Source: Pelecanus crispus (lineage: Eukaryota > Chordata > Aves > Pelecaniformes > Pelecanidae). From it: 64,000 nucleotides of DNA. The stretch spans positions 35,055,044-35,119,043 of the forward strand of contig NC_134649.1 in assembly GCF_030463565.1 (NCBI RefSeq), given 5' to 3'. Shown one piece after another: positions 24,870 to 37,490 of the stretch (the first letter of the stretch is position 1; each line of letters starts with the position of its first letter). The notes under the pieces are model-generated. The model searched no databases, had not been told where the DNA came from, and saw only the letters and a list, made by a program, of their open reading frames with translations. The position numbers and the translations under genes were made by a program.

Positions 24870-27800
24870 CCTCCCCTCTGAGAAATTCAGGGCACAAATC
24901 TCCATAGCTGTCAATCCACCAGGAGATCCGCTAATGACTAATTTCATAAAGAATTACATGATAAGGGTAAAGCAGTTACTTGTGTCAGAGGCTAATAATT
25001 TTGAAAGAAATGTTTTTAACATTAGTTTTCTTAGAGTACTGTCTGGTATTTCTGACCTAATTCTACAATGCACTACATTTCTTTAGAAAGAGATGGACAT
25101 TTTTATCCCTGATGGGTTTTCTTTTTTTTATCTAATGTGGCCAGGTTAGTCTAAGCAAAAATAAATTACATTTTTTTTAGTAAGAGATCCTTATCCATTT
25201 TAAGTAGAAAGGGCCTTGAACACACCCAGTTATATGTATACAAAGTTTACTTGGCCATCTGAATTCTCTCGAATTCCCATTTAAATTTGCATCCTGTTTA
25301 TACTGATGATGAGTAATGCTACTAAGTTTGCTCGAAGAACAGAATTTATCCTGACAACGTACTTTCAGGTGCTGGGGCAGATTTAAGCCTGATAAGGGAA
25401 AACACAGGCACATCCTGCGTACCTGATCTAATAAAATAAATAGTTCTGGAGCGAGCAGCATTGGCTTTTCTTACTACTAAGATTCTACATAATGAAATAT
25501 GCTAACCAGTGATGTGAGTTCATGTATCTTCCTCTGGTATTTCACTGACATTTTTCCTAGTGTAGACCCACTTCCTTTGAACTCTTAGTGTGGATTCAAG
25601 TGTACTGTGAGGGAATATCATGGAATAGCTGAGTTAGAAATCTTCAGCCTTGCCTGGGAACCTGCTTGAGCATGCATTTCCTGATGCTTGAGGTATATAT
25701 ATAGATACATATTTGAGAGAGAGGGCTGTAAGTTGTCTTACAATGGAAGTAAAGATTATTCTGTTGAATTTTGTGATACTGGTCTAAAAACCAGACCAAA
25801 TCTTAAAAATCAGTATTAAATCTTATGAACACGCTTGGCAGGATTTTAGCCCGCTGCATGTAGACATGTTTGTCTTCCATGAGCCCCTACACTGTGAGTT
25901 TGATCTTGCTAGGAGACTGTGCCCCACTCTGGCTTTAATTCAGATTCAAAAGTTGAGGAGAATAACATCATCTCCTCTCTCATTCCAGCCCAGGTGTTTT
26001 GTCCTGTCGACCCCACAGCCTCTTCTCCCCCCTTTCCTCTCTCTGGACCAGGGATCCATTGACACTGTACAGACTGCAGCACTTGTATCATTTAGTGCCT
26101 TTGGGGGGAGAGACCAAAGTGAGGAACAGGAGCATGGTCTGCCTCCAGAGCCTTCACTTCCTCATTATGTAAACCCCAAAAGTTCAGCTTTATAAAGTTT
26201 AGTTTGCATATGGATATTATATCCAGGGCTTGGTTCTTAGGGAGTAAATCAATGTTGCTTCATTGAATTTAAGAGATTAATTGCTTTCCATCACCTAGCT
26301 GAACTGGCTTGTATTTTTTTAATTTGTGAGCAGAAAAATTAAATATTTATGATTGGTTGGTTTTTTTTTTTTCCAAACACAAAATATACATAATTTGTAA
26401 TCAGCCATGGAAAGAGGAAACAATGGTACAAGAAGGCAAAAACCAGTGGAACACTGGTAAGTGGGAACTAGAAATGGAAACTTTTCCAGTTTTGCTTGGG
26501 CTAGGGAGAAGACTTTGCATATATGAGAAGTTGAGCAGTCGAAGTGTTCATTCTTTATGACTTCAGGAAGTCTGCAGTGGCAACCTCAATCCGAGGGTGT
26601 ACATGCAGAACAGGCATTTGTTTCCCTTTGTGATGGGATGTTAGAAGACAGCTTCTGTATGATGGAATTTCCAAGACTTGTAAGAGAAACCTGAGATACA
26701 ATTTCTGAGCCTGCCTTCACCTGTGACTGAGCCAGTGAAATGCTGACCATACGTCAATCACCTAACCGCTGGCTGAGCTGTGACCAAGCCCTGTTCTTAC
26801 TTTCTCATGAATGTTTCAACATATGGTGTCTAATCAATGTAGTTATACGTTGCAGTAGTAATGGCAAAAGAAATTTTAGCACAAATTAACCAAGAATATA
26901 ACAAACATTTTAAGAAACAGGTAGATGTATCTTAATAGTAAATTAAATGTATGCATATCTATGTATTTTTTAAAAAAAATACGATGTATCTTGGGCATCT
27001 GTTGTTATTGAATCTGAGTCAATTTTTAATCTTAAATATCTGAAGACAGATGTCTGTGCAAAGGTTCCACACCCTTGTTTTTGGAACAGTAGACTGATAG
27101 AAAATTGACAGTACAAGTGAAGTCTAAGGATGGGACAATTATGTGTTTCTGTGTTGGTCGCTCATCTTTGCTGAGAAGCAAGTTGTGATTATTGAAGTTT
27201 TTGTGATAGAGCCAGCAGCATGTTATGAGATAGGAGATACGATAACTTAAGGACGCAAGAAAGGGTTTCTTTGTGATAGCAGTGACTGAATTAAGCAGAT
27301 GGCAATCACTGATGTAGGATAGGAGTCTCTCATTATTAGTTTTTCTGTCTTTTCATCTTTTGAGTAGACAAGCTTAGATTTCTGTTTTGCCTTTTTGCCA
27401 TTCTCTGAGAGTAGAGGGTGCACTACAGCTGTCATCTTGCACAGTAGATTCATGGTTGTCCTTGTTCTCTCTCAAGAATGATGTGTTAGTACTGGGTGGT
27501 ACAAAACAATGCGTTTCAAACAAAGCAGAAGTGCAGAGTTAAATTTGGACTGGACTGTGCTTGACCACTTTTCAGTGTTACAGTCCTGTGTTTTGTGGGA
27601 AAGTTTATCTAGTTCTTTGTCTAAAAACACCTTGACGTATGTCTCTGTCACAGACAGAGACACTTCCTCCTCTGGGAGAGGCAGGAGGAAGGCATCATCT
27701 CTTCTGTACTTTGAATGGAGCAGTTCTCTCATGTATTTCTTTACTGCCTAGAGTGCAATACAGCCTAATTGCACTTTAAAAACAGTTATTGAACTTGATC

Positions 27801-28099
27801 CTGAATTCTACTTAGTAATTAGCCCCTAATCAGTTAACATTCTTTCACAAGTGGGCCCAGTTCTTCTGCAAGTGAAACTATTACTGAACTAAAGAAGTTT
27901 TTTTTCTCTTAGAGTGGAATTGGCCCAGTGTTGGGGTGAAATCCTCATAAGCTCACAACTCCATTCATATTTTTAATGTAGTTTCTTTCATCTGCCTTCG
28001 GAAGTTTCAGGTGATCTGAACTTTCCATACTTGATTTGGCTCTTCTTTTGGCAGTGTTTCTTGTCTGAGCTTGATAAGAAGCAGTTTCTAGCAGTATGG

Positions 28100-28380
28100 G
28101 TTTCCTGTATATATCTTTCTTTTGTTTCTGTCTTTTCCATTTTTTTTCCCCATCTGTGTTATTTCCTTTCATGTCTTTTGTCTTTGTTAACTTCCCGCTC
28201 CTTTCTTTCTTATTATCTTTTGTCTCTGCCCTCTGGTTTCCTTCTGTGTTTACTGTTCTGTTTGTCCTCTTCTGCAGCATGCTTTGCTCTATCTTGCTCT
28301 TCCACCGTAATTTTTTTTTCTTCTATCATCCTGCTGTACCATGTTCTGTTCTCCTGTGCTTTGCCTCCTACTGACTTTCT
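28100..28380 (+). repeat. Pyrimidine-rich low-complexity tract
   Basis: About 280 bp are strongly biased to T and C on the + strand, with recurring TTTCT, TTCTGT and CCTTTC words. The strand bias explains the hydrophobic (Phe/Leu/Ser-rich) + strand ORFs and the Lys/Glu-rich ORF on the minus strand, so none is called. It is probably a decayed microsatellite. Confidence 0.6.
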
Positions 28381-31300
28381 AATTGGTCTGACTAGCACTG
28401 GGCTTTTTTACAATGTGCAGGCAGTCTGGCACAACACAAGTCTGGATTTTGGCCACAATTAAGACATTTTTGGTTATTCTTTTTCTTTCCTTTTTTTTTT
28501 TTTTTAAATAAGTAAATGTGAACAATAAGAAGGCATCCATACTGAGCGTATGAAAACTAGACCCCTGAAGTTTGAGTTGAGTCTGCTTTGGGTGTACTGT
28601 ATCTCTTGTGACTAGACCCTGAAGGTTTTCACTGGTGACAATGTTCTACTTGAGAAGAGATTGACAGTGTGTGCATTTTGTGAGACTTGCTTGCATAAAT
28701 TACAGCAAATTGGCAAGTGCTAAGTCACAAGAATATGGGCCTTGACCCTAATGATAATTAAAGACTCTATGCCCCTGATAGGAGGATTCTTCAGTCTGTT
28801 TCTGACTGCCATTGTCAGTGGGGAGCCCTCTCTAAGAGTGAGGTTCTGCATTAAAAGAAGGTCTCTCCAGCCTGTGCTTACACAGCAGGTCAGGTGATGG
28901 TCCTGGACACCTCTTCTTTCTCCCATGCAGCTGGGACTGGACGAGCCATAGTGGGGGGACCCTGCTACAGAAAGCTAATTGTGTCCTATCTTTCAGGCAG
29001 AGATTTCCCCTGTAAGTAGATTTAGCTGGATCTTTCAGTGCCTCCAGCAATAGCAAAGCCAGTGTTGTCCCTGAACTGTTAGTTGTGCCTTCAATCTAGG
29101 GCACAGCAGGAGAGTACTCTGAGAAGAACCGATTGAACTCTTGACTTAAGGATAGGAAGCCTGACACCTCTATCTCATTAGCAGCCCCATGACTCATTCA
29201 GTTCTAAGGCCACATGACTAATTAATCCATCCATTGAAAAGGTTTTTGTTTTTTTGCACACAGTTATCCTTTATACATAGCTTATCTGAAAATATTTTGT
29301 AGAATGTTATTAATTTTAACCACATTTAGAATTATTTATTAAAGATTTTTGTTTAATTGCTAAATATTCTACGATGTATTTTAGAAAGACTTCCACATAT
29401 ATCTACTGTCTTTGCTGTGTTTACTTTTTCAGTTCAGGGGTCTTTGAGGCCTGGGTGTCTTTCTCCTCACTTAGAACATCATCCAATCTAAATAACTTTT
29501 TGTCACTTGTGTTTCCAATCTTTTTCTACTTTTGGGTTCTTAGCTAATGCTCTCTCCTACGGTCTCTGCTAGCTGGTATAAAAGTCACCCAAGTAAACTT
29601 TTCAGGAATGATGCAAGATAATTTGGACTCTACTGAAAATACTTCATTTTGCATATGGGAAAACATGATGGAGACATTACAATGTTTTGTGTGTATTTAG
29701 CCAAGCACCTAACTACTGGTACTAAAGGCACTAGATTAATGCTTTGTAAGGGAAAAAGTCATTAAGTTTAATTTGAAAAAAGATTAAAAAATATTGGATC
29801 TAATTGTAACTGATATACCACAGGAATTTTGTATTGCATATTGATTCGAGTCAATGGAATGTATTTATAGCTCTGTGTATGAGTAGTCAGGAGGGCCTGA
29901 GAGAAAGCCAGTAGTTTAATTTTGAAAAAAACAAATGTTATGAGCTGTCCTTTTTCTTTTCATGCAGGCTTAAAAATGAAGAGGCTTGAATTCTCTTCTC
30001 AGCAGTTTTTGTGTCTATATGCATATGTAAATGCTCTGAGGGACAGTTTTCGTAATTTTTTTCTGCTATTTTTAATGTGCATCAGTTACCCTGGCATCTA
30101 TTTTCTCATTCAAAAAAATCATGAAGTAACTATTTAACTACTGGAGCAGCCTGACTTATCTTTCTGAAAATTAATAGTGAAGCTCTTTGGTTATTAGGTG
30201 AGACAGTATGCATCAATAAGTAACCTTTGCACAACTGCAAGAATTCCTTAATAGATGACGCATTCCTGCAAGGAAATTACTCAAAAAAATTATAACGCTG
30301 TACTCAGCCCTGTCTTTGTATTTCAATGTTTTTATATTACTGGCAGCCCAAAACTTCCCGTAGTATGCGTTAGCTAATTATTATGTATTGCTTTGACTTT
30401 TATCAGTGCAGAACATGTATTTAGAAGACTTTTTTTCCTCTGTCTTGTAGTGCACATCTCTGCAAAACAGATGAAAATTCTGAGTTGGTAGTGTTTCACA
30501 CCCACTTTGTCCTGCAGCCAGTTCCTAGGCCTGTTCTGTCTGCTCTGCACTGTTCCAGTAGTGTGAAATAGCTCTTGAATTTTTTTGGTAAACATAACTG
30601 AACATGCCAAGTCCATCTCTAGTGGTGAATGAAACTGAAATTTTATTTCACACTCTGGCTTAGGAAAAGGGACATTCCTGAAAGAGAGGTATGACAAAGA
30701 TGACTGGCAATTTCCAACTGGTAGAAGGGTCACTTGGGTTTGTAGAGGTTTGGGAATAACATAACTAGTCCTTGTTCTTTATTTTATTTTGTGTGCCCCA
30801 GTACAACTTAGGATCTAGCTACTTCAGCACTGATGAAAATGGCTGTTTGGAGTGCAAGAATATGAGAAGGTCTGCAACTTAGTTTTATAGGTTTCAGTTA
30901 ATGACACTGCAAAAATAATTTCCTTTTTTTTTTTTTTTAACGTAGGAGATAGCTTATCAGAAGGCCTTACAAAAAGATGTACTTAATCATTCCCATTTGA
31001 AAGGAAATGTTTTTTCCATGTCCAAAGTTGCAAGCTTGTTCCTGTGGGGAATTCCTACTAAGGGCTTGTCTCTCCTTAAAAAGATTTGGTGGTAGTGCTT
31101 CACTGGCAAACTGCCTAGGGAGATAGAGCATACACCAGAAAGAGTTATTTTTCTATTACAGCCTAAAGTCAGTCTCCCAAAGAGAGTAGTGCTGCACTGG
31201 TAGAAGGCTTTTTTTCCCTGTTTTAATTGTGCTGTGAAAGGCAGTGATTCCCTGCCCCCCCCCGCCCTACCCACCAGCCCTTCTTTTCCCTTACTCCCTG

Positions 31301-32247
31301 CTTGGTAAAGGTATGCATGCAAAACTTTACAGACTGGTCACAATAAAAGTAAATCTGTGTACTTCCAAATACATAGAATAATCTTATTCGTTACTGTATC
31401 AGTTGAATGGTTGGTGGGAAAGTAGTTAATTTGACATTGAAATTGTAATTCAAATCTAAAGTGAGCATTTAAGATGAGTGGGAGAAGTTTGTACTTTTCA
31501 TACAAACTCTTGGAATAGAGTAAAAGTTAATTTTTAAATACTATGAACAAACCTAGGTTATAAAACCAATTTACTGACTGTATGCATACCATGTGAATTA
31601 CTAATTTCCTCCAATATTGAGCATGTAAATTTAACAAAATGCTGATCTACAGTTTCATTCCTTGACAACAGCTGCTATGATAAAGGAAACCCTGAAAATT
31701 GTTTCTGAAGTTTTTACTCAAAAAATGAACACATAAAATTGAGAATCTTTCTATGTTGCCATGTATCAGTGCCACACCAAAAGTAGATTGCCGTAAATAT
31801 TACTTGGATTTACTTTATAAAACCTGTCTTAAAACTCCCAGTTATGCAGAATGTGGATGTTTACTTTCTTTCAAAAACATGATTCATATAAGAAGCATAT
31901 TATGCATAGAGAACTGTGGTTTTATTTTTTTTTTTATATGGTCTGCATGTGTGTGAGCACTGTGCCTTGAAATACCACAGAGTCGGGATCCAGGGCTTTG
32001 GAAAGTGCTGGTCAAGGCTTGCTTGCTTAATTGAGCAGAAATGGAGAAGTTCTGGGTGCTTTTGAAAAGCCAGTCCCTGGGTACTTCAAAAGACTCATGT
32101 AGCTGTTAAGATCAACTAAAATGTATTTTCTAATCTGGTAAGCTTTAATGACAAAGTGTTTTCAGTGATGGTTAATTGAATGTGTGATTTGGTTTACCAT
32201 TCATTTTGCAAGAATTCAAACTTGCTTATCCTGCTGTCATGCACCAA

Positions 32248-32298
32248 AACCTTTCTTTTACTGGGCCATGTGGAAGGACAGGGCCATGAAGAAAGGTT
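32248..32298 (+). repeat. Perfect 10-bp inverted repeat (hairpin) with 31-nt loop
   Basis: AACCTTTCTT at 32,248-32,257 pairs with AAGAAAGGTT at 32,289-32,298. The loop region holds a direct repeat of GGGCCATG (about 32,263-32,270 and 32,281-32,288). No known element was recognised. Confidence 0.6.
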
Positions 32299-35200
32299 AA
32301 ATGAATATATAGTGATAGTGGGAGAATGTTAATTGGGATGGATTTGCTTTTCAGTGTTAGTTTTTTTGGTTAATGTGTAATCATCTGCAATAAAATTTTC
32401 ATTTAATGAATTGCAAGTACAATATTATCCCCCCCTCTCCATTCAGAGGAGATAGAGAGTGTGCCCTTAGTTCCTGCTTGTAAAAAATTCACCTGGTAGC
32501 ACCGATTAGCAGCCTACTGTTGTTCATGGTTTTTCATAGTAATTTTTATGAAGAAAAGTGCTTTTAGCATTCTATTCTTCTTGAAGAATGCCTTGATTAA
32601 ACAGAGTGTGATTCTTCTCAGAAACCTAGGTGCTTGACTTCAGCATTTGAAACCCAGCTTTAAAGATTTGAGATTTATGCTCAAAATTTAACTATGAAAA
32701 TAACATTTTTCAATGACATCAACACAGGTCACCAGGATACATCATTTGCCTGTTCAATGTTGGTAGGTAGTAGTATTCTAGAATAATATTGTAGTGATTG
32801 ATGGTAATACAAAACTTTGAAATGATGAGCAGATTGATTTGCATGGATGTATTTATATGGTTATGAACCAAGATTTTTTTTCTTCTTATTTAATATTAAA
32901 AGGTATTATGCGAGTACGTTTTCAGTTTTGTGGCATAGCTAAAAGTTCAGGCAGTGTCTAACTCCTCTGCCGTTACATGATGGTTTTCACAGAGGCCACT
33001 ATTCATGTGGGTAGAGAGCTGCTCACAAGTTTGAGAGCTTGTAGAATTATACCTTTTGATAATACCATTATTGAGGATCTGAATCTTGCTATTTGTTACT
33101 GTGGTAAATTGCATAATGCAAGCTGTGATCACTGTTGGTCAGTATAGCAGAAAAGATCAGAATTTAATCTTCAAATTTATTTTTATTGCATATTTTCTAA
33201 GAAACTAATATTTGATGTATCTTGATTGAGGAAAGCAGTTCAGCCCAAAGATTCATTTGGCCAATTGTTTTAGTTGTCCTCTTATTATATGATACAAAAC
33301 AGGTGGTATGTTGAATTTTATCATACTTGACAGCTTAAATGTCGTACTGAACTACCAGGTTGTATTTCAGTAAAATTTTGCAGAAGATCCAGTGGCACAA
33401 AGGAGCATACAGAACCAGTAACGTTTGTATGGCATAAAGGCTGGAAAGCTCTTTGCAGTGTAAGAACATAAACATAAGAAATGTTCATTAATAAGGTCCA
33501 GTAGTTTAATAATTACGCTTTTCTGGGTTGGCTGATGGTGGCTGCAGCAGTGCAGCAGCCTCCAGCAAGATTGCATCTTATGCCACTCAGCTAATCAGAA
33601 AAACGCAGTCCTTCCAATGTATTGAGTAGCAAATACCCTAAGGCTGTATTATGTTTATTAGACATTTTTTAGTTCAGTTTTCACTCTGATGGATTTATTA
33701 TGATGCCATTACTTATTTTTTCAAATACTCATCCAGAATCCTTTAAAACACATACCAATAATGTGTGTCATAAGTCAGTAATTCATCATGAAATTATATT
33801 TAAGTAATTATATGCTTATCTTCATCCCAAGAAGACTTGTTGAGAGTTCAGGTACCTTTTGTTGTTCAATAATCCTTGCTATAACAAAGGACAAAGCTGA
33901 AAGAAAACAACCTACCAAATTACCTAGATCTTGTACATTTATTAAAATAAGGTCTCAAAATCTCCACTGACTTCAGAAAAACTAAATTAAAAAAAATTCA
34001 GTAATAAAAAGGATCAATGTTTAACCCAACTGTACCTAAAAGTTTCATGGTATTAAATGATGCTTACTACAGTTTGTGCTCTGACTGCTGGAGCAAAGAT
34101 GAATACTTCCAGGTACAAAGTCTCTGTGATTGGCCTGCATTAGTAGTGCAAGGCAGCTAGTTCTGTCTCTTGAAGTGCCTCAGCTGCCATAATTCTCTAG
34201 GTGTCATATAGAACAGAAAGTTTTGCTACATTCTAGTACCAAATTGAATGGTACTTACATTTTTACATTTTGTCTATGAAACTATCGCATTTAATTGAAA
34301 TTCCCTAAAACATGGTTTCAGCAGAGGCCATGTTATTTTACTGGCTAATGATTATTTGTTTTATGTTTGCATTGTCATGGGTTTGTTGGTGTAACCCCAT
34401 CTCAAGACCAGACATGCCTGCTATCTGTATTCTTAATACAATAAGACGACCTTACCCTGAAATGTGAAACTTGCTGGAGACTTTGCAAGCTTAACGCCTG
34501 TAGTTAATGCAGATTGAGCGTAGGTAGACTGAGCATGCACAGACCTAGTCTGTCAGCATAGCTTAGATTGGTGACTTTTTTAAAGGACTTTTGTCTCCTG
34601 TAGTAAAAGACTATCAGCTGCTTCTGACATCTATGTTTTCTCTAAGCACTATAAGGCTGAGAGCATTTATCAATGTAGATGAAAAATATATGGGCCACAA
34701 GTTGTGATGTAACTAAGGTTGTTCTTCCAGGAGCTTCCTGGTGAAAAAGGGGGTTGGGAAAGCAGCTTTTGCAGTCACATGCTATGCATATATCTTTGAG
34801 CTTTTTAACTTCTGAGAACATCTGATTTCAACCAAACACAGCAGAAACAAAGATTTCAAAGTTATTTTTACATTTTTTTGAGAACAGGAAGAGAGAAACT
34901 CTGATCCCTCTTTCCCCCAAAGACAGGCTGCAGCGGGAGCCCACATGTCATACCAAAACTCATCAACCAATGCCAGGCTGTAGGGATGAGGCTTGACTAA
35001 TTTTCATGCTTACAGAACTGCTTGTCTCCTCTAAGAGGAACACTGAATTATGTGGGTTAAGGAAATAAAATGGTTTGTTGCCATAGCGGAAAGGGTAAGA
35101 GAAGGTAGGTAAGATGCTAGCCAAGAACTTCAGAAATGAGCATTGAATTTTTTAGTTTGCCCCTAATTTCTTGTGTGTTCTTGGACAGGCTATTTATCTT

Positions 35201-37340
35201 TTCATTATTTTAGTTCCCCACCTATAAAATAGTTTTTGGCTCTAAAAGAATATCAAAAGGAAAAGTAAGTTTGAGGCTGTGAAACATTCAGATATGGTGA
35301 TAGGTTTCGTATGAACAGTAGAATAAGATCTAAGGAGTTCTCTTAAAATGGTTTCTTATTTTGTCTTTATTTGGAAATAGTTTGGCTGACTTGCTGGTGA
35401 ACACTTTCTGGTGAATTTTGTTGTCAGAGGCTATATTTTAAGTTTGAGAACGTAGAATGTTTTGGCAGCAAATTTTGGCAAAGAAAAAGTGATTGGTAGT
35501 GGCAGTATAGGAACAGAAGGAACAGTCACTGTTCCCATAGTGATACAGCAAAAGCTGTTTACCTAAATGTCACTGCAGTAGGAAAGGAAATTTGGGGGAG
35601 TTAATGTTAGATGTCTCAGAAGATACAGTAAGCTTCCATACGGTGTTTCATGTGTATCTGATGCTAATGTTAAGCTTGTATTTGTTACATTAGCAGCACA
35701 AGCACCCCTCAATGATTTTTGGTGGGAAGTTCAGTGACTTCCTTGAACAGGTGATCTGTGAATGAAACCAAGGCAAACAACATCCCATTCAGCAGAAACT
35801 GAACATAGCAAAAGAAAGCATGGTGTTTTGACTGTTCACAAATATGCTCATGTGAACTGTCCAGCTGGTGGGAATGGTACCACTGAAGGTGTTTTTAGCA
35901 TGACCATATGACACATGGACAACAGGGGTATTTTTAGAAAACTTTGCAGCAACGTTACTATTGATCCAAATACTACATAATTCATAGCCCCAAATAATTA
36001 TTTTAAATATATGTATCAAAGCTCAAAAACAGGACCTTAGTACTCATTTTACTCAATGAGTGCTGGGGCTGAGGTGTTGCATGATGTGTGTACTTCTCTT
36101 TATGTACTGGTCAGTGCAAATTCTGGAATCATGTAAGGACTTTAACTTACAGGCTAAGCAAATAACTAGGTGGATAAAAGTTTGATATTTGTAGTAGTAA
36201 TTGTTTGAAGTAAAGGAGTATGAAGTAGGAAGAATAGGGCATTAAGTGCAGGGTGTGAAATGAATTTCAGACAAAAGTTGTGGGACAAATAGAGTTCTGG
36301 AGACTTTACATTGAAACTTTCAGGAAATTTAGCTAATCAGTTAAAGCATGGATTAGATAAACTGTCTTCTGAAGTGTTGCACAGTAAGAGAGGGTGGGGG
36401 TGAAGGCACTGGCTATTGGAATTGGTGACCACACAGGGACACTGTGCAGGGATTTATCTAGTCCCCTTTGTCCATGTTTGTGAATGAGACTGCTTCAGAA
36501 AGTATCAGAAGAAAAACAACAACTGGAAAGGCTAATGGAAAGAAAACGAACTTAAAAGAACAACTGCACAAAGATGGTATATTTTAGTGTGGTATGGCAT
36601 AGCGCATTTTAATAAATAATCTGAATGAACTTGATCCATTCTTTGAACAAAGATAAGGCTATGCTGGATTGTTTTGCATATGCTTTGTTCTGTTCCAGTG
36701 AAAATAGGGTGAAGATCTACAAATGAGTTTGAGGCCTTGACATGAGTGGCTGTTCAGTGAATGGAGGATGTCCAGCAAAGGGTTAAGTAACATGGATTGT
36801 AAGCACATTAGAATTGTCTTTTTCTTGCCTCTAAACAAGCGTAGAGGTAACAAAATACACATGCGTTAGCAGATAACCTTCAGGCAAATTGATCATGATG
36901 ACTGAGTTAGAAAACTATGGATTTCTGGGCTGAGGATGCTGCAGGTATTTAGAGAGATGGATTAAAGCTCTGTGCTTAAGAGCTCCTGCACAACAGCTGT
37001 TTTCTAATGGTCAGAGAAGTGATAAATTGTCAAGGATGCACCAATATCCTTCATACATTTATCAATACAAATGTATTTCTAAAGAATATGGTTACACATG
37101 TAAGAAAAGTAGATGTGTTATTTTGCAGCTAGATTACTTTGTAGAAGTGTACTTTGAAAATGCCCATTTTGCCTATAAAGACTGTATCTTTAAGTCGAGG
37201 TGGTGATGCTGAAAAAGGCTTAATTGGCCCATGTGTCAGCCTCAAATTACAACACCAATGCAGTCTTTTTGGATAGCAAGATTCTGTGTTCAGAAATGTT
37301 AGTTTATTTAAATTCTGTATTCCATCACTCAGTATAAAAA

Positions 37341-37490
37341 CATAGAATCATAGAATGGTTTGGGTTGGGAGGGACCTTAAAGATACCTGGTTCCAACCGC
37401 CCTGCTGTGGGCAGGGACACAGTCCACTAGATCAGGTTGCTCAAAGCCTCATCCAACCTGGCCTTGAACATTTCCAGTGAGGGGGCATAA
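37341..37490 (-). mobile_element. CR1 LINE 3' fragment, antisense to CACNA1D
   Basis: Starts with CATAGAATCATAGAAT, the reverse complement of the tandem ATTCTATG-type 3' terminus of avian CR1. It continues with TTTGGGTTGGGAGGGACC and GGCCTTGAACATTTCCAG, the hallmark 3' UTR of bird CR1. About 150 bp long, it is a typical severely 5'-truncated copy. No coding sequence is included. Confidence 0.93.

Noticed and set aside
24820-25086. 88-codon ORF after an acceptor-like T17/C tract, possible exon
   Set aside because: Does not match the expected continuation of CACNA1D after exon 3 or any family I recognise. The T-run is a simple repeat.
28031-28462. 143-codon hydrophobic + strand ORF resembling a membrane protein
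   Set aside because: Lies in a pyrimidine-rich tract, where T-rich codons give Phe, Leu and Ser automatically.
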